Below are positions 25,272-34,316 of a stretch of DNA of 64,000 nucleotides, in pieces. The number at the start of each line of letters is the position of its first letter. Positions within the stretch are counted from its first letter, which is position 1. The DNA lies in the NCBI RefSeq assembly GCF_004959935.1, contig NZ_SMYN01000001.1, positions 346,280 to 410,279 of the forward strand, written 5' to 3'. A program made the position numbers and the translations under genes. Under the pieces are notes generated by a model, which saw only the letters and a program-made list of their open reading frames with translations, was not told the DNA's origin and did no database searches. The DNA comes from Falsirhodobacter xinxiangensis (GTDB taxonomy: Bacteria; Pseudomonadota; Alphaproteobacteria; Rhodobacterales; Rhodobacteraceae).

Positions 25272-26542
25272 GCACTTACATCACCAATGCCCGCCTGATC
25301 GACCCCGAGGCGTTGACCGAAACCACCACGAGCCTGCTGATCGACGGCGGCCTGATCGCGGAGATCGGCGGCCCCGCCCCCGAGGGCGCAGCAGTCATAG
25401 ACGCGAACGGCAAATGCCTTGCCCCCGGCATCGTCGACATGGGCGTGCGCATCGGCGAGCCGGGCGACCGCCACAAGGAAAGCTTCCGCAGCGCCGGGCT
25501 GGCGGCGGCGGCTGGCGGCGTGACCACGATCATCGCCCGCCCCGACACCTCCCCCGCCATCGACACGCCCGAGGTGCTGGAATTCGTCACCCGCCGCGCG
25601 CGCGAGGCATCCCCGGTCCGCATCCTGCACATGGCCGCCCTGACCAAAGGCCGCGAAGGGCGCGAGATGACCGAGATCGGGTTCCTTCTGGACGCCGGTG
25701 CCGTCGCCTTCACCGATGCCGAGGCGGTCTGCACCAACACCAAGGTCCTGAACCGCGCCTTCACCTATGCACGGTCGCTTGGCGCGCTGGTCATCGGCCA
25801 CCCGCAAGAGCCGGGCCTGTCCGCAGGCAGCGCGGTGACGAAGGGCAAGTTCGCCTCGCTCCGGGGCCTTCCCGACGTGCATCCGATGGCCGAACGCATG
25901 GGTCTGGATCGCGACATCGCCTTGGTGGAAATGACCGGCGTGCGCTATCACGCCGATCAGGTGACCTCGGCCCGGACATTGCCCGCCTTGGAACGTGCTA
26001 AGGCCAACGGCTTTGATGTGACGGCGGGAATCTCGATCCACCACCTGACGCTGAACGAATACGACGTCGGCGATTACCGCACATTCTTCAAGGTGACCCC
26101 GCCCCTGCGATCCGAAGAAGACCGGCTGGCGATGGTCGATGCCGTCGCATCCGGCCTGATCGACATCATCTGTTCCATGCATACCCCGCAGGACGAGGAA
26201 TCCAAGCGCCTGCCCTTCGAGGACGCCGCCTCGGGTGCCGTGGGGCTGGAGACGCTGCTGCCCGCCGCGATGCGCCTTTACCACCAGGGTGGTCTGACCC
26301 TGCCGGAGTTGTTTCGCGCCATGGCGCTGAACCCCGCGAAACGGCTGGGCCTGCCGCAAGGCCGCGTCGCCGTCGGTGCGCCTGCCGATCTGGTGCTGTT
26401 CGATCCGGACGCGCCCTTCGTCATGGATCGCTTCGCGCTGCGGTCGAAGTCGAAAAACACGCCCTTCGACGGGCAACGGATGGAGGGACGCGTCATCGCG
26501 ACCTTCGTGAACGGTCAGAAGGTGTTCGATGCCGCTCCTTGA
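25268..26542 (+). CDS. pyrX: Dihydroorotase-like protein lacking catalytic residues (PyrX/PyrC' type)
   Basis: 424 residues with the amidohydrolase barrel of dihydroorotase. The first metal motif, normally D-x-H-x-H-x-R-E-P, reads [10 protein letters not shown], so both histidines are gone. The late T-D-H-A-P-H motif reads CSMHTPQ, so the catalytic Asp is gone too. The downstream family segment [16 protein letters not shown] is kept. In Pseudomonas an inactive dihydroorotase homologue is needed to assemble PyrB, and the active enzyme is encoded elsewhere. Co-transcription with pyrB fits that role. It is often annotated simply as pyrC. Confidence 0.9.
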   Translation: MSTYITNARLIDPEALTETTTSLLIDGGLIAEIGGPAPEGAAVIDANGKCLAPGIVDMGVRIGEPGDRHKESFRSAGLAAAAGGVTTIIARPDTSPAIDTPEVLEFVTRRAREASPVRILHMAALTKGREGREMTEIGFLLDAGAVAFTDAEAVCTNTKVLNRAFTYARSLGALVIGHPQEPGLSAGSAVTKGKFASLRGLPDVHPMAERMGLDRDIALVEMTGVRYHADQVTSARTLPALERAKANGFDVTAGISIHHLTLNEYDVGDYRTFFKVTPPLRSEEDRLAMVDAVASGLIDIICSMHTPQDEESKRLPFEDAASGAVGLETLLPAAMRLYHQGGLTLPELFRAMALNPAKRLGLPQGRVAVGAPADLVLFDPDAPFVMDRFALRSKSKNTPFDGQRMEGRVIATFVNGQKVFDAAP

Positions 26543-27137
26543 AACTCCCATCCCCATGCTGGCGCTGGTTGCGGTGCTGGCCTACCTGCTCGGCTCCATC
26601 CCCTTCGGCGTGCTGATCACGCGGGCCATGGGGCTGGGCGATCTGCGCGCCATCGGGTCCGGCAACATCGGCGCGACCAACGTGCTGCGCACCGGCAACA
26701 AGGCGGCGGCGGCGGCGACACTCATCCTCGACGGGGCCAAGGGCGCAGTGGCGGTGCTGATCGCCCGCGCAATCTTTGCCGAGGATGCAGCGCAGCTTGC
26801 AGGTCTTGCGGCGTTCCTCGGGCATCTGTTCCCGGTCTGGCTGGGATTCAGGGGCGGCAAGGGCGTTGCGACCTTCCTTGGCACGATCCTTGCGCTGGCT
26901 TGGCCCGTGGGTCTTCTGGCCTGCGCAACCTGGCTGCTGGTGGCGAAACTGTTCCGCTACTCCTCGCTTTCGGCGCTGGTGGCGGCGGTGGTCTCGCCCA
27001 TCTTCGCCATCCTGACGGGGTATCAGACGGTGGCGTTGCTTTGCGCGCTGCTGGCGCTTCTGGTGCTGATCCGGCATGACGCCAATATCCGCCGCCTGAT
27101 CGCAGGAACGGAACCGAAGATCGGCCAGAAATCCTGA
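26529..27137 (+). CDS. plsY: Glycerol-3-phosphate acyltransferase PlsY
   Basis: 202 residues with five membrane helices. It transfers acyl groups from acyl-phosphate to glycerol-3-phosphate at the inner membrane, the first step of phospholipid synthesis. The three family motifs are present: [26 protein letters not shown] and [12 protein letters not shown]. It overlaps the dihydroorotase-like gene by 14 nt and touches the next gene by one base. Confidence 0.97.
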   Translation: MPLLETPIPMLALVAVLAYLLGSIPFGVLITRAMGLGDLRAIGSGNIGATNVLRTGNKAAAAATLILDGAKGAVAVLIARAIFAEDAAQLAGLAAFLGHLFPVWLGFRGGKGVATFLGTILALAWPVGLLACATWLLVAKLFRYSSLSALVAAVVSPIFAILTGYQTVALLCALLALLVLIRHDANIRRLIAGTEPKIGQKS

Positions 27138-27595
27138 TGGCCCGCATCCGTTCCGTCACCGCGACCGACCTGCCCGACCTTCTGCCGCTGATCGCCGCCC
27201 TTGCAAGCCATCACGGCGACAAGGCGACGGCCACCCTTGCGATGCTTGAACGCGACTTCACGAGCGCGACCCCGTGGCTGCACGGGTTGATGGCCGAACG
27301 TGACCTGCGCCCCGTCGCCTATGCCGCGCTGTGCCCGACCGCGCAGCTGCAATTCGGCGCGCGCGGGCTGGACATCCACCATCTTTATGTCGAACCCGAA
27401 CATCGCGGCAAAGGCCTTGGCCGCCGCATGGTCGAAGCGTGCGAGCAGAAGGCCGCCATCCTCGGCTGCACCTATCTGACCGCAGGCATTGCGCCGGGGA
27501 ACGAGGATGCGCGCGCCGCCTATCTGGCGATCGGGTTCCACCAGATCGGGGACACCCGCTTCCGCTTGGACCTTCAGAGCGCCATGGCGTCATAG
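27137..27595 (+). CDS. GNAT family N-acetyltransferase
   Basis: 152 residues with the acetyl-CoA binding signature VEPEHRGKGLGRRMVEACEQ and the late GFHQIGDTRFRLDL strand. The substrate is unknown. The ATG begins on the last base of the plsY stop codon. Its 3' end overlaps the 3' end of the convergent gshA gene by 22 nt, so both stop codons lie inside the other gene. Confidence 0.9.
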   Translation: MARIRSVTATDLPDLLPLIAALASHHGDKATATLAMLERDFTSATPWLHGLMAERDLRPVAYAALCPTAQLQFGARGLDIHHLYVEPEHRGKGLGRRMVEACEQKAAILGCTYLTAGIAPGNEDARAAYLAIGFHQIGDTRFRLDLQSAMAS

Positions 27596-28896
27596 ACGCG
27601 GGACAGATCGCCGCCCCATTCGCCGTCATAGGCGGCGATCAGGTCATCCGCAGGCACACGGCCCGAGGCGATGCTGTCCTCCAGCACGTCAAGGAACCCT
27701 TCCTCGCCCTGCCCGCGCGCGGCCAGCCCGGCCCGCGACAGGCGCAGGGCCTCGCGCGCCAGATCCAGAATCCCGGCCCCCTGCAACGCATCGACCGAAG
27801 CCGCCACACGCAGCGCCTCGCGCCCTTCGGCATCGAAACCCTTCACCAGATCCCAGGCCGCATCCAGCGCGCCCTGATCATACATCAGCCCGACCCAGAA
27901 CGCGGGCAGCGCGTTCAGGCGAGAGACGGGGCCGGCATCGGCGCCCCGCATCTCGATGTATTTCTTCACCCGCGCCTCGGGGAAGACGGTCGTCATGTGG
28001 TCGGCCCAGTCCGAAAGCGTCGGCAGTTCCCCCGGCAGCGCCGGAAGCTGGCCCTTCAGGAAGTCGCGGAACGACTGGCCCAGCGCGTCGATGTATTTCC
28101 CGTCGCGATAGACGAAATACATCGGCACGTCCAAAACCCAGTCGACATAACGCTGAAAGCCCATCCCATCCTCGAACACGAAGGGCAGCATCCCGGTGCG
28201 GCTGTCGTCCAGACCGCGCCAGATGCGCGAGCGCCAGCTTTTATGCCCGTTCAGCTTGCCGTCGAAGAAAGGCGAGGAGGCGAACAGCGCCGTCGCGACA
28301 GGCTGAAGCGCCAGCGCCACGCGCAGCTTGCGCGTCATGTCGGCTTCGGATGCGAAGTCGAGGTTCACCTGCACCGTCGATGTGCGATACATCATCTGCG
28401 TGCCATGCGTGCCGACGCGGCCCATGTAATCGGTCATCAGGCGATACCGCCCCTTGGGCATGACCGGCATCTGCGCGCCCGACCATTCCGGCGCCGCGCC
28501 CATCGACATGAACCGCAGGCCCATCGGCCCCGCGATCTCGGCCACTTCCTCCAGATGGTTCTGAAGCTCGGCCGCGGTCTGGTGGATCGTCTCCACCGGC
28601 GCGCCGGACAATTCGAACTGCCCGCCCGGTTCAAGCGAGATATTCGCCCAATCGCGCGACAGGCCGATCAGCTTGCCCTGTTCCTCCACCCGCTTCCAGT
28701 TGAAGCGGTGGGCAAGCCCTTCCATCAGGGCCTGGATCGCATCGTATCCGGCGGGCGAGTGATCAGGCATGAAGCCGAACTTCTCGTGCTCGGTCCCGAT
28801 GCGGAACGCCTCATGGGGCTTGCAGCCGCTTTCCATGTAAGCGGCAAGCTGGTCGAAACTTTCGATCGGGCCGCCGCCCTGCTGGGGAATGGACAT
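27574..28896 (-). CDS. gshA: Glutamate-cysteine ligase, plant/alphaproteobacterial type
   Basis: 440 residues, ATG start. It makes gamma-glutamylcysteine, the first step of glutathione synthesis. Type 3 GCL hallmarks are FRIGTEHEKFGF, ISLEPGGQFELSGAP, TSTVQVNLDFASEADM, SSPFFDGKLNGHKSWRSRIW and VPMYFVYRDG. The length is close to the family (about 455). It belongs to the group related to plant GSH1 rather than E. coli GshA. Convergent with the GNAT gene. Confidence 0.96.
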   Translation of the reverse strand: MSIPQQGGGPIESFDQLAAYMESGCKPHEAFRIGTEHEKFGFMPDHSPAGYDAIQALMEGLAHRFNWKRVEEQGKLIGLSRDWANISLEPGGQFELSGAPVETIHQTAAELQNHLEEVAEIAGPMGLRFMSMGAAPEWSGAQMPVMPKGRYRLMTDYMGRVGTHGTQMMYRTSTVQVNLDFASEADMTRKLRVALALQPVATALFASSPFFDGKLNGHKSWRSRIWRGLDDSRTGMLPFVFEDGMGFQRYVDWVLDVPMYFVYRDGKYIDALGQSFRDFLKGQLPALPGELPTLSDWADHMTTVFPEARVKKYIEMRGADAGPVSRLNALPAFWVGLMYDQGALDAAWDLVKGFDAEGREALRVAASVDALQGAGILDLAREALRLSRAGLAARGQGEEGFLDVLEDSIASGRVPADDLIAAYDGEWGGDLSRVYDAMAL

Positions 28897-28947
28897 CTGC
28901 GCCTCGGCCTGACCTTTAGGAATGCATGACCTGTCCTGCCGGACGGC

Positions 28948-29436
28948 TCAAGTCAAGACCCGCAAATGGCGGGCCCAGACGACCGTGTCGGGTTTGGCTG
29001 CAAGAAGTCGCGAAACGTCCATTCCCGGCAGGGCCGCGAAGGCATCGAACAGCTTGTCCGCCCCCGCCGCATCGACCGGGATCAGAATCGCCTGCCCGTC
29101 CGACTGGCGCAGCCGCCACATGCGCCGCCCCTGCACCGACAAAAGCCGCAATTCCACCAGTTCCGCGATGGAGACGAATCCGCCGATCTCGGGCGCGAGA
29201 TAGCTGATCTGCCCTTCGTCCACCGACACGACCCCGAGGCCATCGCCGCTGCCGGCAAAACGCATCCGCCGCCGGGCGTTCAGCGCCAGCGCCGCGCCCA
29301 AGGCAAGCAGCAGCGCCCCGATCGGCCCCAGAAGCCAGCCCTTGCCCAACAGCCACAGCCCAAAGACCGCGATCGCGCCCGCCGCGATCACCTCGCGCCA
29401 GCGGTGCAGACCTTCGCGGATCTCGGGGCGGATCAT
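28948..29436 (-). CDS. Conserved hypothetical inner membrane protein next to rsmE
   Basis: 162 residues from the ATG at 29436 (ATGA overlap with rsmE). Two adjacent hydrophobic helices (residues about 18-52, VIAAGAIAVFGLWLLG and LLGPIGALLLALGAALAL) are followed by a soluble domain of about 100 residues with beta-rich character (QISYLAPEIGGFVSIAELVE, ILIPVDAAGADKLFDAFAAL). The family was not named by me. The coupling to rsmE is seen in the sequence, but no role can be assigned. Confidence 0.82.
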   Translation of the reverse strand: MIRPEIREGLHRWREVIAAGAIAVFGLWLLGKGWLLGPIGALLLALGAALALNARRRMRFAGSGDGLGVVSVDEGQISYLAPEIGGFVSIAELVELRLLSVQGRRMWRLRQSDGQAILIPVDAAGADKLFDAFAALPGMDVSRLLAAKPDTVVWARHLRVLT

Positions 29437-30146
29437 CCCCAGTCCCCCAGCAGCGATTGCCACAGCGCCATCGCCGCCACCGCCGCCGTATCCGCCCGCA
29501 GGATGCGGGGGCCAAGGCTGACCGGAACCACCTGCGGCATCGACCGCAGCCGCGCCTGTTCCGGCTCGGCAAAGCCGCCCTCCGGCCCGATCAGGATCGC
29601 CCACGGGCCGGTCGCCCCCTCCAGCGCCGAACGGGCCGTCACCAACGTCTCGTCGCACCACATGATCCGCCGGTCCGACGGCCAATCCGCCAGCAGGCGA
29701 TCCAGCTGGATCAGGTCCGTCACCTCGGGGACATACGTGCCGCCGCATTGCTCTGCCGCTTCCACCGCATGGGCTTGCAGGCGGTCCTGCCGGATGCGTT
29801 CGGAATTGGTGAATCGCGTCTGCACCGGAACGATGCGCGACGCCCCCATCTCGGCTGCCTTTTCGACGATGAAATCCGTGCGCGCCTTCTTGATCGGCGC
29901 GAACAGCAGCCACAGATCGGGCGGAAGCTGGAGCGGCCGTTTCCGTTCGGCGCAGATCAGCGTGCCGCCGCGCTTGCCCGCGTGGCCGACGACCGAGCGG
30001 AACTCGCCGTCGCGGCCGTTGAACAGCGCAACCTCGGCCCCTGCAGCAAGGCGCATGACCCCGAACAGGTAATGCGCCTGACCTTCGTTCAGAGCCACCT
30101 CGGCGCCATCAGACAAGGGCGCATCCACGAACAATCTGATCTTCAT
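29433..30146 (-). CDS. rsmE: 16S rRNA (uracil-1498-N3)-methyltransferase
   Basis: 237 residues from the ATG at 30146 (MKIRLFVDAPL). RsmE methylates U1498 of 16S rRNA. It has an N-terminal PUA-like domain and the SPOUT knot with KKARTDFIVEKAAEMGASRI, ERIRQDRLQAHAVEAAEQCG, and the AdoMet-binding knot IGPEGGFAEPEQARL then SLGPRILRADTAAVAAM. All conserved parts are present. It diverges from ubiA with 72 nt between starts. Confidence 0.96.
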   Translation of the reverse strand: MKIRLFVDAPLSDGAEVALNEGQAHYLFGVMRLAAGAEVALFNGRDGEFRSVVGHAGKRGGTLICAERKRPLQLPPDLWLLFAPIKKARTDFIVEKAAEMGASRIVPVQTRFTNSERIRQDRLQAHAVEAAEQCGGTYVPEVTDLIQLDRLLADWPSDRRIMWCDETLVTARSALEGATGPWAILIGPEGGFAEPEQARLRSMPQVVPVSLGPRILRADTAAVAAMALWQSLLGDWG

Positions 30147-30218
30147 TTCCCTTGAATAGCCGCAGCGGTTGCCCGCCACAACGCCGCAGCCTACAAAGCC
30201 GCAAAACGGAGGCCCAAG

Positions 30219-31151
30219 ATGACGCAATTCGGACAGGTGGCGGACGCGGTTCCCGGCAACTGGGTGGACAGGCTGGCCCCGGAATGGACGCGCCCCTATC
30301 TGCGGCTGTCGCGCGCCGACCGCCCCGTGGGGACGTGGCTGCTGCTGATCCCCTGCTGGTGGGGTCTGGCGCTGGCAATGGGGGCCGGGGTTCCGATGTG
30401 GTTCGACCTGTGGATCGCCGTCGCCTGCGCCATCGGGGCCGTGCTGATGCGCGGCGCGGGATGCACATGGAACGACATCACCGACCGCGACTTCGACGGT
30501 GCGGTGGCGCGGACCCGGTCGCGTCCCATCCCCTCGGGTCAGGTCACGACGCGGCAGGCCGCCGTATGGATGGTGATCCAAATCGCGCTGGCGGCGGTGA
30601 TCCTGTTCAGCTTAGGCCTTCCGGCCATCGTGCTGGGGATCATGGCGCTGGTGCCGGTGGCCATCTATCCGTTCGCCAAACGGTTCACATGGTGGCCGCA
30701 GGTCTTCCTTGGCATCGCGTTCAACTGGGGCGTTCTGCTGGCCTGGGCCGCGCATGGGCGCACCTTGGGCGTGTCGGTGCTGTGCCTCTATCTTGCCGGG
30801 ATTGCGTGGACGCTGTTCTACGACACGATCTATGCCCATCAGGACAAGGAGGACGACGCGCTGATCGGCGTCAAATCCACCGCGCGCCTGTTCGGGAACG
30901 ACACGCGCGAATGGCTGATCGGGTTTCTGGTCGCGGCCTCGCTTCTGGCGGCGATGGCCGTGACGATCAGCCTGCGCGGCGCGCCGCTGCTGATCGCGCT
31001 GGCGGGGGTGCTCGCCTTTGCGCTGCACATGGTCTGGCAGCTTCGCAGGCTGGAAATCGACGATCCCGACCTGTGCCTGAAACTGTTCCGGTCGAACCGC
31101 GACGCGGGGTTGATACTTGCGCTGTTTCTCGCCGGTGCCGCAATCGTGTAA
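30219..31151 (+). CDS. ubiA: 4-hydroxybenzoate polyprenyltransferase
   Basis: 310 residues, about eight or nine membrane helices. It prenylates 4-hydroxybenzoate in ubiquinone synthesis. Both Asp-rich motifs are intact: NDITDRDFDGAVARTRSRPI and YDTIYAHQDKEDD. RPVGTWLLLIPCWWGLALA near the N-terminus is typical. A GGAGG-like site precedes the ATG. Confidence 0.97.
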   Translation: MTQFGQVADAVPGNWVDRLAPEWTRPYLRLSRADRPVGTWLLLIPCWWGLALAMGAGVPMWFDLWIAVACAIGAVLMRGAGCTWNDITDRDFDGAVARTRSRPIPSGQVTTRQAAVWMVIQIALAAVILFSLGLPAIVLGIMALVPVAIYPFAKRFTWWPQVFLGIAFNWGVLLAWAAHGRTLGVSVLCLYLAGIAWTLFYDTIYAHQDKEDDALIGVKSTARLFGNDTREWLIGFLVAASLLAAMAVTISLRGAPLLIALAGVLAFALHMVWQLRRLEIDDPDLCLKLFRSNRDAGLILALFLAGAAIV

Positions 31152-31211
31152 TTGCCCCTGCGCGGCAGGATGCATAAACCCGCGGCACAGCCTGAAAAAC
31201 GGGAAATCCCT

Positions 31212-33218
31212 ATGCCCCTGCCGCGGAAAATCGTGACCCCTGCCATCTTCCTTGGTGCCGCCGGCCTTGCCGCGCTGGGCGCCACGGTCGCGGCGGGCAT
31301 GATCGAGGACCGGTCGGAAGCCGCTATCGCCGAACGTCTGGCGACCGAAGGGGTGGATTTCGCCTCCGTCCGCTCGGACGGACTGGCTGTCCACATCACC
31401 GGCACCGCCCCGACCGAGGCTGCGCGCTTTCGCGCCGTGAACATCGCGGGCGGCGTGGTCGAACCCTCGCGCATCCGGGACGAGCTGGACGTGGCTCCCG
31501 CCCGCGCGATCGACCTGCCGGACTTCTCGGTCGAGATGCTGCGGAACGAAGGTGACGTGTCGCTGATCGGCCTTGGCCCGGACGAGACCGCCGCCGAACA
31601 GGCCCGCGCCCTGCTGCCGGATGCCAATGTCTCGGACATGCTCGAAACCGCCGCCCACCCGGCCCCCGAGGGGTGGGACGACGCGCTGGCCTTCGGGATG
31701 GAGGCGCTGAAGCTCCTGCCCCGGTCCAAGATCTCCGTCTCGCCGGGCCGGGTCGAGGTCACGGCGATTTCCGACAGCGAGGACGAGAAACAGGCGTTCG
31801 AGACGCAGCTTGCCGCGCTGGCCAAGGGGCTGGACACCGAGATTTCCATATCCGCCCCCCGTCCCGTTCTGACGCCCTTCACCCTGCGTTATGTCCGCGA
31901 CGAGGATGGCGCACGCTTCGATGCCTGCGCTGCCGATACCGAGGCCGCGCGGGATGCGATCCTCGCCGCAGCCGAGATCGAGGCCGAGTGCATCATCGGC
32001 CTCGGAACCCCTTCACCCCGCTGGGGCGAGGCTGCCGCCGCCGCCATCGACGCGGTGGACGCGCTGGGCGCGGGCAGCGTGACCTTCGCCGATGCCGATG
32101 TCACGCTGACCGGGGTGGCGGGGTCCGACCGCGCCGCCTTCGACCGGATCGTGGGAGGGCTGCAATCCTCGCTGCCCGAGGTGTTCTCGCTGACCGCGAC
32201 CCTGCCGGAGCCGCCGGAGGAGACGCCCGAAGGCCCCGCCGAATTCACCGCCGTTCTGAGCCCCGAGGGCGAGGCCACCGTCGCGGGCCGGGTCAAGGAC
32301 GAGCTGTCGCAGAATGCCGTCCTCGGCTTTGCCCGTGCGCAGTTCGGCGCGGGCCGCACCGCCGGATCGCCGCTGGTCGATGCGGAAATGCCGCGCGGCT
32401 GGTCCGTGCGCGTCATGGCCGGGCTGGAGGCGCTGGGCATCCTGGAGCATGGCACACTGCGCGTGACACCCGATCTGGTCGAAGTGTCGGGCGTGACCGG
32501 ATCGAAGCTGACCCAGCAGCAGATCACGCAGGTTCTGTCGGGCAAGCTGGGTCAGGGGCAGGAGTTCAAGGTCACCGCCACCTATGACGAGGATCTGGAC
32601 CCCAATGCCGCCCTGCCCACCCCCGAGGTCTGCGTAAGCCGCCTGAACGGTGCGATGGCCGCGAACAAGATCGCCTTCGCGCCGGGATCGGCCGAGATCG
32701 AATCCTCGGCGCGCGAGACGCTGAACGCGCTGGCGGCGGTGCTGCTGGACTGCCCGCATCTGTCGTTCGAGATTCAGGGCCATACCGACAGCCAAGGCAG
32801 CGAGGGCGGCAACCGTTCGCTGTCGCAGGCCCGCGCCGATGCGGTTCTGCTGGCGCTGCAAGGTCGCCGCCTGCCGATCGACCGCCTGACCGCCGTGGGC
32901 TATGGCGAGGCGAACCCCATCGCCGACAACAGCAGCGAAGAAGGCCGCGAGACCAACCGCCGGATCGAGTTCCATCTGACCGACGTTGCCCCCGATCCCA
33001 ATGCCCCGCCCGAAGATCAGGCTGCCGCCGTGATCCAGCAGGTCGAGGAACGTCTGTTCCCCGAAGGCGAGGAGGAGCTTCAGCGCATTCCCTTCGACGA
33101 GGTCAGCGGTTCCGGCGACGGCGAGGGCGAGGAAGCCCCCGAGGAAGCGGTTGACCCCAACCGTTCTTTCGCGCCACAGAACATCATGCCGCCCCGCCGC
33201 CGACCCGAACAGGAATAA
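31212..33218 (+). CDS. OmpA-family outer envelope protein with BON-like repeats
   Basis: 668 residues from the ATG at 31212. An N-terminal hydrophobic segment (residues about 9-28) may be an uncleaved anchor. Residues about 50-470 contain several BON-like segments of the type V-x-V-x-G-x-x (LAVHITGTAPTEAA, DVTLTGVAGSDRAAFDRIVG). The OmpA/peptidoglycan-binding domain lies at about 490-600 (KIAFAPGSAEIESSARETLN, FEIQGHTDSQGS, VGYGEANPIADN, ETNRRIEF). A Glu-rich tail follows. The layout resembles mycobacterial OmpATb-like BON plus OmpA proteins. It is probably an envelope-anchoring protein. Confidence 0.88.
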   Translation: MPLPRKIVTPAIFLGAAGLAALGATVAAGMIEDRSEAAIAERLATEGVDFASVRSDGLAVHITGTAPTEAARFRAVNIAGGVVEPSRIRDELDVAPARAIDLPDFSVEMLRNEGDVSLIGLGPDETAAEQARALLPDANVSDMLETAAHPAPEGWDDALAFGMEALKLLPRSKISVSPGRVEVTAISDSEDEKQAFETQLAALAKGLDTEISISAPRPVLTPFTLRYVRDEDGARFDACAADTEAARDAILAAAEIEAECIIGLGTPSPRWGEAAAAAIDAVDALGAGSVTFADADVTLTGVAGSDRAAFDRIVGGLQSSLPEVFSLTATLPEPPEETPEGPAEFTAVLSPEGEATVAGRVKDELSQNAVLGFARAQFGAGRTAGSPLVDAEMPRGWSVRVMAGLEALGILEHGTLRVTPDLVEVSGVTGSKLTQQQITQVLSGKLGQGQEFKVTATYDEDLDPNAALPTPEVCVSRLNGAMAANKIAFAPGSAEIESSARETLNALAAVLLDCPHLSFEIQGHTDSQGSEGGNRSLSQARADAVLLALQGRRLPIDRLTAVGYGEANPIADNSSEEGRETNRRIEFHLTDVAPDPNAPPEDQAAAVIQQVEERLFPEGEEELQRIPFDEVSGSGDGEGEEAPEEAVDPNRSFAPQNIMPPRRRPEQE

Positions 33219-33222
33219 CGCC

Positions 33223-33543
33223 TTGGACCGCACCGCGCTGATCGCCGCCACTTCCGTCATCCTTTTCATCGCCTTTGCGATGGGCTGGTTCGCGCGCTGG
33301 ATCGCCACGCGCCTGTCGCCCATCAACGGGCGCATGGACGAGGTGGACCGCCTTGCCCAATCCCTGCACGAAGCCGAGGAGATGCGCGATCAGGCCATCG
33401 TCATGATGGAAGAGCGCGAGCGCGAGCTCGAGGCGCAACTGGCCGAGGCGCAGGCCGACCTGCGCGCCACGATGGAGGGCCTGCGCGAAGCCCGGCAAGA
33501 GGTCGAGATGATGCAGGCCGAGATCGAACGTCTTCAGCCCTGA
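33223..33543 (+). CDS. Small membrane-anchored coiled-coil protein
   Basis: 106 residues with a TTG start at 33223, preceded by AGGA at good distance; the only upstream in-frame ATG lies inside the OmpA-family gene. One N-terminal membrane helix (ALIAATSVILFIAFAMGWFA) is followed by an uninterrupted charged coiled coil to the end (EEMRDQAIVMMEERERELEA). This matches small Rhodobacterales proteins of unknown role. It is 4 nt after the OmpA-family gene and likely acts with it. It overlaps the convergent hydrolase by 10 nt. Confidence 0.82.
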   Translation: MDRTALIAATSVILFIAFAMGWFARWIATRLSPINGRMDEVDRLAQSLHEAEEMRDQAIVMMEERERELEAQLAEAQADLRATMEGLREARQEVEMMQAEIERLQP

Positions 33544-34241
33544 AGCAGCACATCGAGCAGCGGCGAGGGCCGCTCCAGATCCTCGATGACGTCGAAGTGA
33601 TGCCGCCCCGGGGCCACGGTCCAGGGGCAATCCCAAACCTCGGACAACACCCTCGCCTGCCATAGGAAGGCGGGGCGTTCCTGCCCGCCGACATGAACAT
33701 GGACGGGGCACAGGGGGCGATGGCTGACCGGGCTTTGCGCCGCAGCCTCCGCCGCGTTCAGCCGCAGCGTCTGGTTCATCGGATGGTCCAGAAACGGGCG
33801 CAGGTCCGCCAAGGGCGAGATCGGCACCACCCGCTCCACCGCGATCCGCGTCGCCACCATCGCCGCCAGATGACCGCCCGCCGAATGCCCCGTCACCACG
33901 ATGCGCGGCGCGGCCAGGGCCCGCACCGCCGCGCAGACCTGATCGACCATCGCGCCGATCCGGGCGGCAGGGGCCAGCGTGTATCCCGGCATCGCCACCG
34001 ACCATCCCTGCGCCAGCGCCCCCGCCGCCAGATGCGACCAGTCGCGCGGCCCCGTCTCCATCCAGAAACCGCCATGCACGAAAACCATCACCCCCTTGGG
34101 CGCGGGAAACTGGAACAGGTCCATCCCGGCCACCGTTTCGGGCGGATGCGCGCTGCGAAACGATTCAGCCTTTGCGCGCCATGTCGCGAAATATTCATCA
34201 CCGCCCGGAATATGTGCGGAATTGGCATAGTTGTCAGACAT
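33534..34241 (-). CDS. Alpha/beta hydrolase (esterase/kynurenine formamidase-like)
   Basis: 235 residues, ATG start. The oxyanion-hole motif is VFVHGGFWMETG and the nucleophile elbow is GHSAGGHLAAM. The catalytic His is probable in PGRHHFDVIEDL. The HGGFW motif groups it with BD-FAE/kynurenine formamidase-type small hydrolases. The substrate is not known. It diverges from the CBS-domain gene. Confidence 0.9.
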   Translation of the reverse strand: MSDNYANSAHIPGGDEYFATWRAKAESFRSAHPPETVAGMDLFQFPAPKGVMVFVHGGFWMETGPRDWSHLAAGALAQGWSVAMPGYTLAPAARIGAMVDQVCAAVRALAAPRIVVTGHSAGGHLAAMVATRIAVERVVPISPLADLRPFLDHPMNQTLRLNAAEAAAQSPVSHRPLCPVHVHVGGQERPAFLWQARVLSEVWDCPWTVAPGRHHFDVIEDLERPSPLLDVLLQG

Positions 34242-34316
34242 CTTCGCGCCTCGGTGCTTGCGTGAACGACCCGTTTGGCCCTATCCAGAAACTTCCCAGA
34301 CAACAAAGGCAAGAAA

